Source: Rhodococcus yananensis (GTDB taxonomy: Bacteria > Actinomycetota > Actinomycetes > Mycobacteriales > Mycobacteriaceae). From it: 62,587 nt of DNA. Location of the stretch: positions 1-62,587 of the forward strand of contig NZ_JAIYEP010000021.1 in assembly GCF_020515525.1 (NCBI RefSeq), in the 5' to 3' direction. The notes under the pieces were generated by a model that saw only the letters and a program-made list of their open reading frames with translations, searched no databases and had not been told where the DNA came from. This document shows positions 10,595 through 19,030 of this stretch, piece by piece. The position numbers were made by a program, and so were the translations under genes. Position 1 is the stretch's first letter. Every line of letters begins with the position of its first letter.

Positions 10595-12472
10595 CTACAT
10601 CGAGACGGCAAGGTCGTGTCCCATCCGGATCGCATCCCGCACCGTGCGCGGAGCCACACAGTCTCCGATCGAGACCGTTCCGGGACCGCACAGCGAACGA
10701 TCGGGGAGACGCGGCCCGCAGTCGACGAGCACCGCGCCGGCGACACGCGTCCGCGCACCGGAGACCCGATCCTCGAGCACCACCCCGTCGGCCGCGACCG
10801 TCACCGGGCGCACCCCGAGGTGGCGAATCACCCCCGCACGCTGCAGCCGAGTGTTCGCCCCGACGAGATCCCCCGTGGGCGCCAGCCGCGATCCCGCGAT
10901 CGGGTCCGGTGTCGCGTAGTGCACCTCACGACCGTCCGCCGCGAGACGTTCGGCCACACCCACCGCGATCGGCCCGCCCGACGGATCCCACACCACGACA
11001 CACGCACCGGGAACTCCGTCCGACAGGTCGCGCGGATCCATCCGCACACCTCCCGCCTCCACGCCGAACGAAGGCGGCCGGGGCACACTGCCGACCGCGA
11101 CGACCACATCCGTGCCCGACGCACCAGCCGACGCGACGTCCGACGCACCGAGCGTCACCCGGGTGCGCACGTCGACGCCGAGTGCGCGGCACCGCGCGGT
11201 CGACCAGTCGAGCAACGCTCCGTATCCGGTGGCGCGTGCCGACCCGCCCGTGCGGGCCTCGCGCTCGACGAGGGTGACGCGGTGTCCCCGCTCGGCGAGC
11301 ACACGCGCCGCCTCGAGGCCGGCCGGTCCGGCGCCGACGACGAGCACGTCGCGCGCCCGCGCGGGATCCGGCGGCCGCGGCGCGCCCTCGCGTCCCGCCT
11401 CCGCGTTCGCCGTGCACCCGACCGGCGGGTTGCGGAAGTCCCGGACCAGGCATCCCTGATTGCAGCGCACGCACGGCCGCGGCTCCCGCCCCGCCCGCAC
11501 CGCACCGACCAGATCGGGGTCGGCGATCTGCGCGCGGGTCATCTCCACGAGGTCGCACACCCGCCCGTCGAGGAGTCGACGCGCGTGTGCGGGTTCGACG
11601 ACACCGCCCTGCACCGCGACGGGCACGGTCCCGCCGACGGCGCCGCGCATCGTCCGGCAGAGTTCGTCGTTGTGACCGGCCGGGGTGTGCGCATCGGGCC
11701 GGTAGGTCTCGGGGGTGAACGGTCCGCCGCGCACCACCGTGAGCAGATCCACCGTCGGAGCGACCTCCCGCGCCACCTCCGCCGCGTCCGCCGGCGTGAT
11801 TCCGCCCCACGGCGCGTTCTCGTCGCAGCTCAGCCGCAGCGCGAGGATCCGGCCGGGACCGAGTGCGTCGCGCACCGCCGCGAGGACCTCGCGCAGCAGC
11901 AGCACGCGGTCGGTGCCGTACCGGTCGTCGCGCCGGTTGGTCAGACCCGACAAGAACTGGCGCAGCAGCGAGGTCGGCCCGGCGTCGAGTTCGACGCCGT
12001 CCGTTCCGGCATCCGCGGCCATCTGCGCGGCCGCACGGAATCCCGCTGTGACAGCGGCGATCTCGCCGACGGTCATCTCCATCGGGAGTTCTCGACCCAC
12101 GGGATCCGGGACGCGCGAGGGCCCCCACAGAGGCGCCTGCGTCCACGCACTCGACCCCTGCAGCCCGGTGTGTCCCAGACCCGCGAGGACGAGCGCACCG
12201 TGCACGTGGCAGCGCCGAGCGATCCGGGACCATCCCGGTCCGCACCGCTCGGCGAGCGGTGCCCGCTCGTACGGGTGGTCGAGGCCGTGCACCGACGCGA
12301 TCTCGGTGACGACGATCCCCGCACCCCCCGCCGCGCGCCGCGCGTAGTACGCGACGTGACGGTCGGAGAACGCGCGCCCCTCAGCGAGATTCGTCTCGTG
12401 TGGGCCGAAGATGACCCGTGACGGAGCGGTCCGCCCGGCGAGCGTGACCGGCCCCGTCAGCGTGTGCGTCAT
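10595..12472 (-). CDS. Mycofactocin-system FadH/OYE-family oxidoreductase 1
   Basis: This 625-residue FMN/4Fe-4S/FAD flavoenzyme has the same architecture as the gene two positions downstream but is clearly diverged from it. The barrel domain occupies about 1-325, the iron-sulfur cysteines are 334, 337, 341 and 353, and the FAD domain starts at VLVVGAGPAG near 373. It starts nine bases after the mftD stop, so it is in the mft operon. Its conserved place beside mftD is the only clue to function: a reductase or dehydrogenase acting on mycofactocin or on the substrate of the co-transcribed SDR. Confidence 0.88.
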   Translation of the reverse strand: MTHTLTGPVTLAGRTAPSRVIFGPHETNLAEGRAFSDRHVAYYARRAAGGAGIVVTEIASVHGLDHPYERAPLAERCGPGWSRIARRCHVHGALVLAGLGHTGLQGSSAWTQAPLWGPSRVPDPVGRELPMEMTVGEIAAVTAGFRAAAQMAADAGTDGVELDAGPTSLLRQFLSGLTNRRDDRYGTDRVLLLREVLAAVRDALGPGRILALRLSCDENAPWGGITPADAAEVAREVAPTVDLLTVVRGGPFTPETYRPDAHTPAGHNDELCRTMRGAVGGTVPVAVQGGVVEPAHARRLLDGRVCDLVEMTRAQIADPDLVGAVRAGREPRPCVRCNQGCLVRDFRNPPVGCTANAEAGREGAPRPPDPARARDVLVVGAGPAGLEAARVLAERGHRVTLVEREARTGGSARATGYGALLDWSTARCRALGVDVRTRVTLGASDVASAGASGTDVVVAVGSVPRPPSFGVEAGGVRMDPRDLSDGVPGACVVVWDPSGGPIAVGVAERLAADGREVHYATPDPIAGSRLAPTGDLVGANTRLQRAGVIRHLGVRPVTVAADGVVLEDRVSGARTRVAGAVLVDCGPRLPDRSLCGPGTVSIGDCVAPRTVRDAIRMGHDLAVSM

Positions 12473-12481
12473 CGTCCCGTG

Positions 12482-13690
12482 TCAGACCCCGAGATCGCGG
12501 CGGAAGCCCTCGGGCACGATCACGTCGTCGCGCGTCAGTTCGTGGATCGAGGTCTTGCCCAGCCCCATGAGCGCCGAACCGATTCCGCCGCTGAGGATGT
12601 CGAGCACGTTCTCGACTCCGGCCTGACCGTTGGCGGCGAGACCCCACAGATAGGCACGGCCGATCATCACGGCCTTCGCGCCGAGCGCGAGCGCCTTGAC
12701 GACGTCGCTGCCACGCCGGATCCCACCGTCGAGGAGCACCTCGACGTCGTTGCCCACCGCGTCGGCGATCGCGGGCAACGCCCGGATCGGCGCGGGAGTG
12801 CCGTCGAGGTTGTTGCCACCGTGGTTCGACACCGAGATCGCCGTGACACCGGCGTCGACGGCCCGCTTCGCGTCGTCGACACGCATGACGCCCTTGAGCA
12901 CGAACGGTCCGTCGCCCCACTGCTCGCGCAGCCACGCGACATCCTCCCAGGTGGGCAGCGGCGTGGTCATCCACTCACCGTATGCACCGAAGAACGTGGG
13001 TGCCGTGCCTCCGGGCAGCGTCAGGTTGGGGGTGGTCAGATCCGGGACACCGCCCGACCTGGCCCACTCGAGCAGCCACTGGGGTCGGGTGATGCCCTCC
13101 GGCGCGAACTTGACCATCGCCTCGAGGTTCATGCGTTCGGGGATGGCGGGACTACCCCAGTCGCGACCGTTGGAGAACGACCAGTCCAGGGTCATGATCA
13201 GGCCCTTGGCACCGGCGGCGCGGGCACGTTCCATGCGCTGGACGAGCACGTCGCGGCTGCCCACCCAGTACATCTGGAACAGGGTCTTGTCGTTGGCGGC
13301 GGCGACGTCCTCGATCGACTTGGACGCGAACGAGCTGAGCCCCATCGCGACGCCGCGGGCGGCTGCGGCCCGCGCGACCGCGACCTCGCCGTCGGGGTGC
13401 ACCGCCTGCACCCCGGTCGGCGAGATCATCACGGGCATCGACACGTCCTGGCCCAGGACGGTCGTGCCCATCTCGCGTTTGTCCGACAGGCCGGCCACGT
13501 GCGGCGCGAACCCGAGCTCACGGAACGCGGCCGTGTTGTCGTCGACGGTCAGGCCCGCCTCCGAACCTGCGACCAGCGCGCCGTACACGGACTTGGGCAG
13601 CCGCTTGCGGGCGCGCTCCTGCGCGACCGCGACGGTCTCGAACCAGGGGCTTCGAGCCCAGGGGTTCTGCAGCCAGGAGGGCTTGGCCAT
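12482..13690 (-). CDS. mftD: Mycofactocin biosynthesis flavoenzyme MftD
   Basis: This 402-residue FMN protein of the L-lactate dehydrogenase/glycolate oxidase fold converts the AHDP unit to premycofactocin by oxidative deamination, forming the redox-active alpha-keto amide. The fold is shown by ISVSNHGGNNLDG (with the catalytic His) and by GGIRRGSDVVKALALGAKA followed by GR, which bind FMN phosphate. The ATG at 13690 has an AGGAGA site eight bases upstream; a longer open frame upstream is antisense of mftC. Spacing to mftC is 20 bases, consistent with one transcript. Confidence 0.95.
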   Translation of the reverse strand: MAKPSWLQNPWARSPWFETVAVAQERARKRLPKSVYGALVAGSEAGLTVDDNTAAFRELGFAPHVAGLSDKREMGTTVLGQDVSMPVMISPTGVQAVHPDGEVAVARAAAARGVAMGLSSFASKSIEDVAAANDKTLFQMYWVGSRDVLVQRMERARAAGAKGLIMTLDWSFSNGRDWGSPAIPERMNLEAMVKFAPEGITRPQWLLEWARSGGVPDLTTPNLTLPGGTAPTFFGAYGEWMTTPLPTWEDVAWLREQWGDGPFVLKGVMRVDDAKRAVDAGVTAISVSNHGGNNLDGTPAPIRALPAIADAVGNDVEVLLDGGIRRGSDVVKALALGAKAVMIGRAYLWGLAANGQAGVENVLDILSGGIGSALMGLGKTSIHELTRDDVIVPEGFRRDLGV

Positions 13691-13710
13691 CGTGTGATCT
13701 CTCCTCGGAT

Positions 13711-14958
13711 CTAGAAGCCTGCGAGCGGATTCTCGTCGCAGAACTTGGCGGGGGGTTTGGTCAGCAGCGTCAGCGGCACGGGCGCTGCGGGGGTGCGACG
13801 CTCGGCGCGCTTGCCGGTGCGGGAATGATCGACGCTGGACTGAGGGACGGTGCGGTCGGCCTCGAGCGCGGATTGTCCGTGTCCCTGCACGCATTCGGGG
13901 TCCGGTCCGTCCATCGGCAGTCCGGTGAAGAACTTCGCGGCCATGCAGCCTCCGCGGCAGGAGTCGAAGAAACTGCAGGAACTGCACGCTCCCGCGGACT
14001 GGGGTTCGCGCAGTTCGCGGAACAACTCGGAGTTCTTCCACACCGACGCGAACCCACCATCGGTGACGATGCTGCCGGCGAGGAAGTTGTCGTGGATCGC
14101 GAACGGGCAGGCGTACACGTCACCGACCGGGTCGATCAGGCACACCACGCGGCCGGCACCGCACAGGTTCAGGCCCGGTAGCGCACCGGCACCGTCCGAT
14201 CCTCCGAAGGCGGACAGATGGAAGAACGAGTCGCCGGTGAGCACGCCCTCACCGTGCGCGACCAGCCATTCGTAGAGCTGACGCTGCTGTTCGTGGGTGG
14301 GGTGCAGGTCGTCCCACACGTCCACGGCGCGACCCGACGGGCGCAGCCGCGTGATGCGTAGGGTGGCGCCGTACCTGTCGGCGAGTGCCTTGAACTCGTC
14401 GAGCTGGTCGACGTTCTGCCGGGTGACGACGACGGAGATCTTCGCGTCGCGGAAGCCCGCCTCGGACAGGTTCTCGAGCGCACGCACGGCCATCGCGAAC
14501 GAACCGGGGCCGCGCACGGCGTCGTTGACCTCGGCGGTCGCGCCGTCCAGCGAGATCTGGACGTCGACGTAGTCGGACGCGGCCAGTCGCGCGGCGACCT
14601 TCTCGTCGATCCGCACACCGTTGGTGGAGAACTTCACGCCCACCTGGTGTTCGGTGGCGTAGTCGACGAGTTCCCAGAAGTCGGAGCGTACGGTGGGTTC
14701 ACCGCCGCCGATGTTGACGTAGAACACCTGCATTCGCTGCAACTCGTCGATGATCGACTTGCACTGTTCGGTGGTCAGCTCACGCGGGTCGCGTTTACCC
14801 GACGACGACAGGCAGTGCACGCACGACAGGTTGCACGCGTAGGTCAGCTCCCAGGTCAGGCAGATCGGCGCGTCGAGACCCTTCTCGAACTGGTCGACGA
14901 GACGGCCGACCCGGGGCGGGGCGGCGGGAGCGGCGGGCGGTTCGAGCAGAGACGTCAT
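13711..14958 (-). CDS. mftC: Mycofactocin radical SAM maturase MftC
   Basis: This 415-residue radical SAM enzyme oxidatively decarboxylates the C-terminal tyrosine of MftA and then forms the Val-Tyr carbon-carbon crosslink. The SAM cluster motif CNLSCVHC (Cys42, 46, 49) is present, followed by GGGEPT. A cysteine-rich SPASM-type C-terminal region (CSSCSFFDSCRGGC among others) holds auxiliary clusters. The conserved tail ending KFCDENPLAGF is also seen. It sits directly downstream of mftB, the peptide chaperone it needs, and upstream of mftD. Confidence 0.97.
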   Translation of the reverse strand: MTSLLEPPAAPAAPPRVGRLVDQFEKGLDAPICLTWELTYACNLSCVHCLSSSGKRDPRELTTEQCKSIIDELQRMQVFYVNIGGGEPTVRSDFWELVDYATEHQVGVKFSTNGVRIDEKVAARLAASDYVDVQISLDGATAEVNDAVRGPGSFAMAVRALENLSEAGFRDAKISVVVTRQNVDQLDEFKALADRYGATLRITRLRPSGRAVDVWDDLHPTHEQQRQLYEWLVAHGEGVLTGDSFFHLSAFGGSDGAGALPGLNLCGAGRVVCLIDPVGDVYACPFAIHDNFLAGSIVTDGGFASVWKNSELFRELREPQSAGACSSCSFFDSCRGGCMAAKFFTGLPMDGPDPECVQGHGQSALEADRTVPQSSVDHSRTGKRAERRTPAAPVPLTLLTKPPAKFCDENPLAGF

Positions 14959-15002
14959 AGCGGGGTCCTTGCTGGGTGTGGGCTGTTCGGGCGGCGCAAC
15001 TC

Positions 15003-15317
15003 TCAGGCGGGGACGATCATGTGCGAGTCGGCCAGTGTGCGCAGGGCGCGCAGATAGGGCCGTTCGGCGGTCTCGTCCACGCCGTGTGCGCGCAACGCGG
15101 CTCGCACCGATTCGTGGTCGCCCAGAGAGCGGACGACGCCGACGATCACGGTGTTCTTCAGGAACGACAGTTTGCGGGTGCCGAAGTGGTAGAGCAACGC
15201 CCCGAACGGCTCGGGGCGAAGCGCTACCTGCGGGTGGAGCCGCCAGGTGGCACCCGGGTCGAACGTATCGGTGCTCTTCTTCTCGGGGGACACGTCGATG
15301 GCTCCGGGGGCGGTCAT
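15003..15317 (-). CDS. mftB: Mycofactocin precursor-binding chaperone MftB
   Basis: This 104-residue protein of the RiPP recognition element type binds the MftA leader and presents it to MftC. It contains the family segment WRLHPQVALRPEPFGALLYH followed by FLKNT. The ATG at 15317 lies two bases after the mftA stop, which strongly suggests translational coupling. An upstream in-frame start at 15335 would overlap mftA and is less likely. The length agrees with other MftB proteins (about 100). Confidence 0.95.
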   Translation of the reverse strand: MTAPGAIDVSPEKKSTDTFDPGATWRLHPQVALRPEPFGALLYHFGTRKLSFLKNTVIVGVVRSLGDHESVRAALRAHGVDETAERPYLRALRTLADSHMIVPA

Positions 15318-15319
15318 GA

Positions 15320-15415
15320 TCAGTACACGCCGCACATGCCGTCGATCGACACCTCTTCGACGAGGGATTCCTCGACCAGCTCGGACTCGATCACCGCGTT
15401 GTCACGATCGGACAT
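15320..15415 (-). CDS. mftA: Mycofactocin precursor peptide MftA
   Basis: This 31-residue ribosomal peptide is the precursor of the redox cofactor mycofactocin. Reading from 15415 it begins MSDRDNAVIESE, has an acidic leader rich in Glu and Val, and ends IDGMCGVY then TGA. The terminal Val30-Tyr31 pair is the part that MftC, MftE and MftD turn into the cofactor, and the IDGMCGVY tail is the conserved family signature. A strong GAGGAGGA site sits directly upstream of the ATG. It is the first gene of the leftward mft operon, with mftB two bases downstream. Confidence 0.96.
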   Translation of the reverse strand: MSDRDNAVIESELVEESLVEEVSIDGMCGVY

Positions 15416-15479
15416 GCTTCCTCCTCGGTTGGACCCCTGTGCGTTTTCACTGCCACAGCGGGGTTGCACTGTGACTCGG

Positions 15480-15493
15480 ATTACCAATGTAAT
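15480..15493. promoter_or_regulatory. Candidate MftR operator palindrome
   Basis: ATTAC CAAT GTAAT is an inverted repeat with perfect five-base arms and a four-base spacer. It lies between the divergent mftA (start 15415) and mftR (start 15535), where a TetR-type autorepressor would act on both promoters. Nearby GTGAC (15471) and GTCAC (15511) form a looser outer pair. That MftR binds here is inferred. Confidence 0.5.
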
Positions 15494-15534
15494 GGCATCC
15501 GGTGCACAATGTCACGCAGGAGGGAACGAATCGC

Positions 15535-16182
15535 ATGCGCAGTCGCCGGAAACCGTCCGCTCGGGTAGGCCGCCGCCCGTCCACCACGAAGGAGAACCTG
15601 GCCGCGATCGGGATCGAGTTGTTCACCGACGTCGGATTCGATGAGACGAGCATCGACGACATCGCGGCTGCCGCGGGCATCGCGCGACGCACCTTCTTCC
15701 GGTATTTCCCCTCGAAGAACGCCCTGGCCTGGGGCGACTTCGACGGGCATCTCGCCCACATGCGCGCCCACCTGGACGCCGTCGACGACGACCTGCCCCT
15801 GAGCCGGGCCCTCACGACCGCGCTGCTGGATTTCAACACCTTTCCCGCCACCGAGACCGCACGGCACCGCGCGCGGATGGAGCTGATCCTCGGCACTCCC
15901 GCGTTGCAGGGGTATTCGTCGGTGATGTACCAGGGCTGGCGGGGGGTCATCGCCGCGTTCGTGGCAAAACGGATCGGCGCGGAACCCGACGGCCACATCC
16001 CCCGCACCGTCGGCTACCTCATGCTCGGGGTCGCCCTCGCCGCGTACGAGCAGTGGCTCGCCGACCCCGACGCCGACCTCGAAGAACTTCTCACCACCGG
16101 AATGCAGGCGGTCACCCGGGGGCTGGACTACTGTGACCCCCACTCCCCCGATTCCACTCCCGGACAGGCCGACCCGTCATGA
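15535..16182 (+). CDS. mftR: Mycofactocin-system TetR-family regulator MftR
   Basis: This 215-residue TetR-type repressor has its helix-turn-helix at about 39-60 (SIDDIAAAAGIARRTFFRYF, then PSK) and a helical ligand domain behind it. The start ATG 15535 has an AGGAGG site eleven bases upstream; a GTG at 15502 would add eleven residues with no ribosome site. It is divergent from mftA and overlaps mftM by four bases (ATGA). Known MftR proteins repress the mft operon and respond to acyl-CoA; the same is expected here but not shown by sequence. Confidence 0.92.
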   Translation: MRSRRKPSARVGRRPSTTKENLAAIGIELFTDVGFDETSIDDIAAAAGIARRTFFRYFPSKNALAWGDFDGHLAHMRAHLDAVDDDLPLSRALTTALLDFNTFPATETARHRARMELILGTPALQGYSSVMYQGWRGVIAAFVAKRIGAEPDGHIPRTVGYLMLGVALAAYEQWLADPDADLEELLTTGMQAVTRGLDYCDPHSPDSTPGQADPS

Positions 16183-16988
16183 CCGTGCTCGATTCGCTCG
16201 CCCCCTGCCCACCCGGTCGTTGGACGCACGACCACGTCACCGTCGAACACGTCGACTCCGGACCATTGACGTTGCGGCGCAGCGACGGCCGACTCCGCGT
16301 GACGCACTCGCTGACCCCCGCCGATCTGAGCGAACGGCTCGTCGCGGGCGTCACCGCGTCGGTGCAGGACGCCGACTTCGGCCAGGAGGAATTCGAACTG
16401 ACGATGGTCGGGCTCGTCCGCTCCACCGTGCCGGGCGCCCTGGACTCGTGGTCCGTCTACTACCGCAATTCTCTGCGCGAACTCCTCGATGGAACAGCAG
16501 ATTTCGCGCCGATCCATGATCGTGCGGCCGAACTCGTGCGCGGCAGCGTACTCGACCTCGGCTCCTGCTTCGGCTTCCTGCCGCTGCGCCTGGCCGGGGC
16601 CGGTGTCCCGGTGACCGCCACCGACATCCTCCCCGGCACCATGCGCCTGCTCGACGCGGTCGCGCCCGAGCTGGGTGTCGCGCTCGAGACCATCGTGTGC
16701 GACGCCACGCACGTGCCGGTCCCCGACGGCAGTGCCGACACCGTCACCGCGATCCACCTGCTCGAACACGTCGACGACACGATCGGCGACGCCGTCGTCG
16801 ACGAGGCACTGCGCGTCGCTCGGGAACGCGTCGTGATCGCGGTGCCGTTCGAGGACGAGGCGACCGCCTGCCACGGGCACGTGCGCACGTTCGATCCCGA
16901 GGCGCTGCGCGCGCTCGGCGAACGTACCGGTCGCGACTTCGACGTCGTCGAACATCACGGCGGATGGCTGATCCTCGACGCGTCCTGA
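16179..16988 (+). CDS. mftM: Mycofactocin oligosaccharide methyltransferase MftM
   Basis: This 269-residue class I SAM-dependent methyltransferase has motif I VLDLGSCFGFL at about 124-134, an acidic ATDILPG loop, and AIHLLEHVDD. MftM methylates the second glucose of the mycofactocin glycan, giving the methylated form that resists cellulase-type trimming. The ATGA overlap with mftR shows co-transcription, an arrangement typical of mftM. It converges with the response-regulator gene, the two stops lying only three bases apart, so no separate terminator exists between them. Confidence 0.88.
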   Translation: MTVLDSLAPCPPGRWTHDHVTVEHVDSGPLTLRRSDGRLRVTHSLTPADLSERLVAGVTASVQDADFGQEEFELTMVGLVRSTVPGALDSWSVYYRNSLRELLDGTADFAPIHDRAAELVRGSVLDLGSCFGFLPLRLAGAGVPVTATDILPGTMRLLDAVAPELGVALETIVCDATHVPVPDGSADTVTAIHLLEHVDDTIGDAVVDEALRVARERVVIAVPFEDEATACHGHVRTFDPEALRALGERTGRDFDVVEHHGGWLILDAS

Positions 16989-16991
16989 CGG

Positions 16992-17657
16992 TCAGATCAG
17001 GCCGCGCTTGCTGGCCGCGTACACCGCCTCGGCGCGACGACTCACTCCGAGCTTGCGCATGATGTTGCTGACGTGGAACTTCGCGGTGGTCGCGGAGATG
17101 AACAGCTGCTCACCGATCTTCGCGTTCGACATCCCGGAGGCCAGCAGCCTCAGCACCTCCACCTCGCGACCGGTGAGTTGCTCGGCCTGCGCCCCCTGAC
17201 CGTTGAGGGACCGCACGACCGCCGCGGCACTGCGCGAATCGAACGCGCTCTCACCGCGCGACACCGCGCGGATCGCCCGCACGAGTTCGGTGGTGTCGAC
17301 GTCCTTGACGACGTAGCCGCGCGCTCCCGCGTGAACGGCGCGCACGACGATCTGCTCGTCGAGGAAGGTGGTGAGCACCAGCACCCCGACACCCGGGTGT
17401 GCCGACGACAGTTGCCCGCACAGCGCCAGCCCCTCGTAGTCCGACCCGGCCGACAGTTTCAGATCGAGCAGCACGATGTCGGGGCGCATCCGCTGCACGA
17501 GATCGAGCGCCTCGACGTGCGTCGCCGCCTCCCCCACCACCTCGAGGTCCGGCTCACGGTCGAGGATGGTGCGCAGCCCCTGACGCAGGATGGCGTGGTC
17601 GTCGACGAGCGCGATCCGCACCGCACTCGACTGGACGTACTGATCCGGCAGGCTCAT
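16992..17657 (-). CDS. LuxR-family response regulator, alcohol dehydrogenase operon
   Basis: This 221-residue NarL/LuxR-type regulator has a receiver domain with acidic pair Asp19-Asp20, phospho-acceptor Asp65 in VLLDLKL and Lys118, and a C-terminal LuxR helix-turn-helix (LTGREVEVLRLLASGMSNAK and what follows). Its ATG overlaps the kinase stop by four bases. It probably activates the adjacent iron-type alcohol dehydrogenase gene or the mft genes. The pair resembles what I recall as MadR/MadS, named from mycofactocin-associated alcohol dehydrogenase neighbourhoods; that name is from memory and not used as a symbol. Confidence 0.9.
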   Translation of the reverse strand: MSLPDQYVQSSAVRIALVDDHAILRQGLRTILDREPDLEVVGEAATHVEALDLVQRMRPDIVLLDLKLSAGSDYEGLALCGQLSSAHPGVGVLVLTTFLDEQIVVRAVHAGARGYVVKDVDTTELVRAIRAVSRGESAFDSRSAAAVVRSLNGQGAQAEQLTGREVEVLRLLASGMSNAKIGEQLFISATTAKFHVSNIMRKLGVSRRAEAVYAASKRGLI

Positions 17658-19030
17658 CGACGCTCTCCCTTACGGTCCGGAGCAGCGTTGCACTGCACCG
17701 GGATACGGACAGTCACCCGCACACCACCGAGTCTTGCACGGCGCACCTCGAGGGATCCGCCGAGTTCCCGCGCGCGGGCCTGCATGTTCGCCAGTCCCCG
17801 ATGCCGACCGTCGAGGTCGTTCCCCGCGGCGAGGGCGAGCATCACGCGCATCTGCGCGGGATCACCGTCACCGTCGTCCGCGACCGACAGCGATACCCGG
17901 TCCTCGTCGTAGACGAGACGAAGGATCGCTCGGGTGGCGTGCGCGTGCACCGCCGCGTTGAACAGGGCCTCACCCGCGATCCGCAGCAGCGAATGCTCGG
18001 CTTCACCCGGCAGTTCGACCGGGGTACCGCCGACACGCACCGCGATGTCCAGTTCGCCCGGCATGTGGGCGACACTGAGTTGTTCGAGCATCTCCGGCAA
18101 CGACGACCGCTCGGCATCCGAGGGATGGTTGAGCGCGTAGATCGCGGTACGCAACTGCTCGACCGCGCGACGTGTCAGTTCCTTGGCCAGGTCGAGTCGT
18201 TCCCCGCGTTCCGGGCCGGGAATCTCGCTGCGGCACACCTCGATCTGCATGCCGGCCGACAGCACGGCCTGCGTGACGCTGTCGTGCAGTTCCCGAGCGA
18301 TCCGGTGCCGTTCCTCGTCGAGCGCCTGCTGCCGCTGCGCCGCGCCGAGTTGCCGCTGGGTGAGTGCGAGTTCGCGGAGTGTGGCCTCGAGTTCCTCGTT
18401 GCGCGCCTGCAGGTCTGCGGCGGATCGGTTCGCGTCCCGATACGCCTCCTCGGCGCGTTCGAGAAGCAATTGCCCCCGCTGGTAGAGCGCCGAGTTCTGC
18501 AGCGCCACCGCGGTCTGGCTGGCGAGGATCGACAGGACGGCGCGATCGGTGGCGTCGAGAGTGCGCGACCTCGGTGTCCACGCCGCGATCGCACCGGTGA
18601 CTCCCCCGTCGAGAACGATGGGGACGCACGCGTGGTGATCGTCGACCACCGGCGACGTGTCGATGGCGCCGCGCCGGGCCGCATCGAGCATCGCCACCAC
18701 CTCGTCCGGCAACGGCGGCCCCTGGACGTCGTCGACGAGGAACGGGGTGGCGTCGGGGCCGAGCACCAACCGTCGTGGCCCGGCGTCGGGCAGGGTCCCG
18801 TCGGCCAGCGCGAACGCCACCCAGCCCGCACTCAGGTGGGCACGGGCCGCTTCCGCGACGGCGCAGATCAGGGTCTCCGGACCTTCGACGGTCCGCACGA
18901 GTGCCCGGGAGATCAACTCCAGGGCGTGCACGACCCGTTCGAGACGCTCGGCGGCGCCGCGGTACTGGGGATAGAACGTCGGCTTGCCCGACCGGAGCCC
19001 GGTCAGCGCCGACAGGTCATGCGCGTTCAC
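17654..19030 (-). CDS. GAF-domain histidine kinase, alcohol dehydrogenase operon
   Basis: This 458-residue cytosolic sensor kinase has no membrane segment. A GAF domain spans about 35-185, a coiled coil follows to about 240, then a HisKA_3 dimerisation helix with His249 in RIARELHDSVTQ and an HATPase domain with the N box GEALFNAAVHAHA. The GTG at 19030 overlaps the alcohol dehydrogenase stop (GTGA), and its own stop overlaps the response regulator start (ATGA), so all three are translated together. A soluble GAF kinase fits sensing of an internal signal such as an alcohol, aldehyde or redox state; the ligand is unknown. Confidence 0.9.
   Translation of the reverse strand: MNAHDLSALTGLRSGKPTFYPQYRGAAERLERVVHALELISRALVRTVEGPETLICAVAEAARAHLSAGWVAFALADGTLPDAGPRRLVLGPDATPFLVDDVQGPPLPDEVVAMLDAARRGAIDTSPVVDDHHACVPIVLDGGVTGAIAAWTPRSRTLDATDRAVLSILASQTAVALQNSALYQRGQLLLERAEEAYRDANRSAADLQARNEELEATLRELALTQRQLGAAQRQQALDEERHRIARELHDSVTQAVLSAGMQIEVCRSEIPGPERGERLDLAKELTRRAVEQLRTAIYALNHPSDAERSSLPEMLEQLSVAHMPGELDIAVRVGGTPVELPGEAEHSLLRIAGEALFNAAVHAHATRAILRLVYDEDRVSLSVADDGDGDPAQMRVMLALAAGNDLDGRHRGLANMQARARELGGSLEVRRARLGGVRVTVRIPVQCNAAPDRKGERR

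Noticed and set aside
16992-17657. Assigning the symbols madR and madS to the regulator and kinase
   Set aside because: The names are recalled from mycofactocin-associated loci but cannot be verified here, so they are only mentioned.
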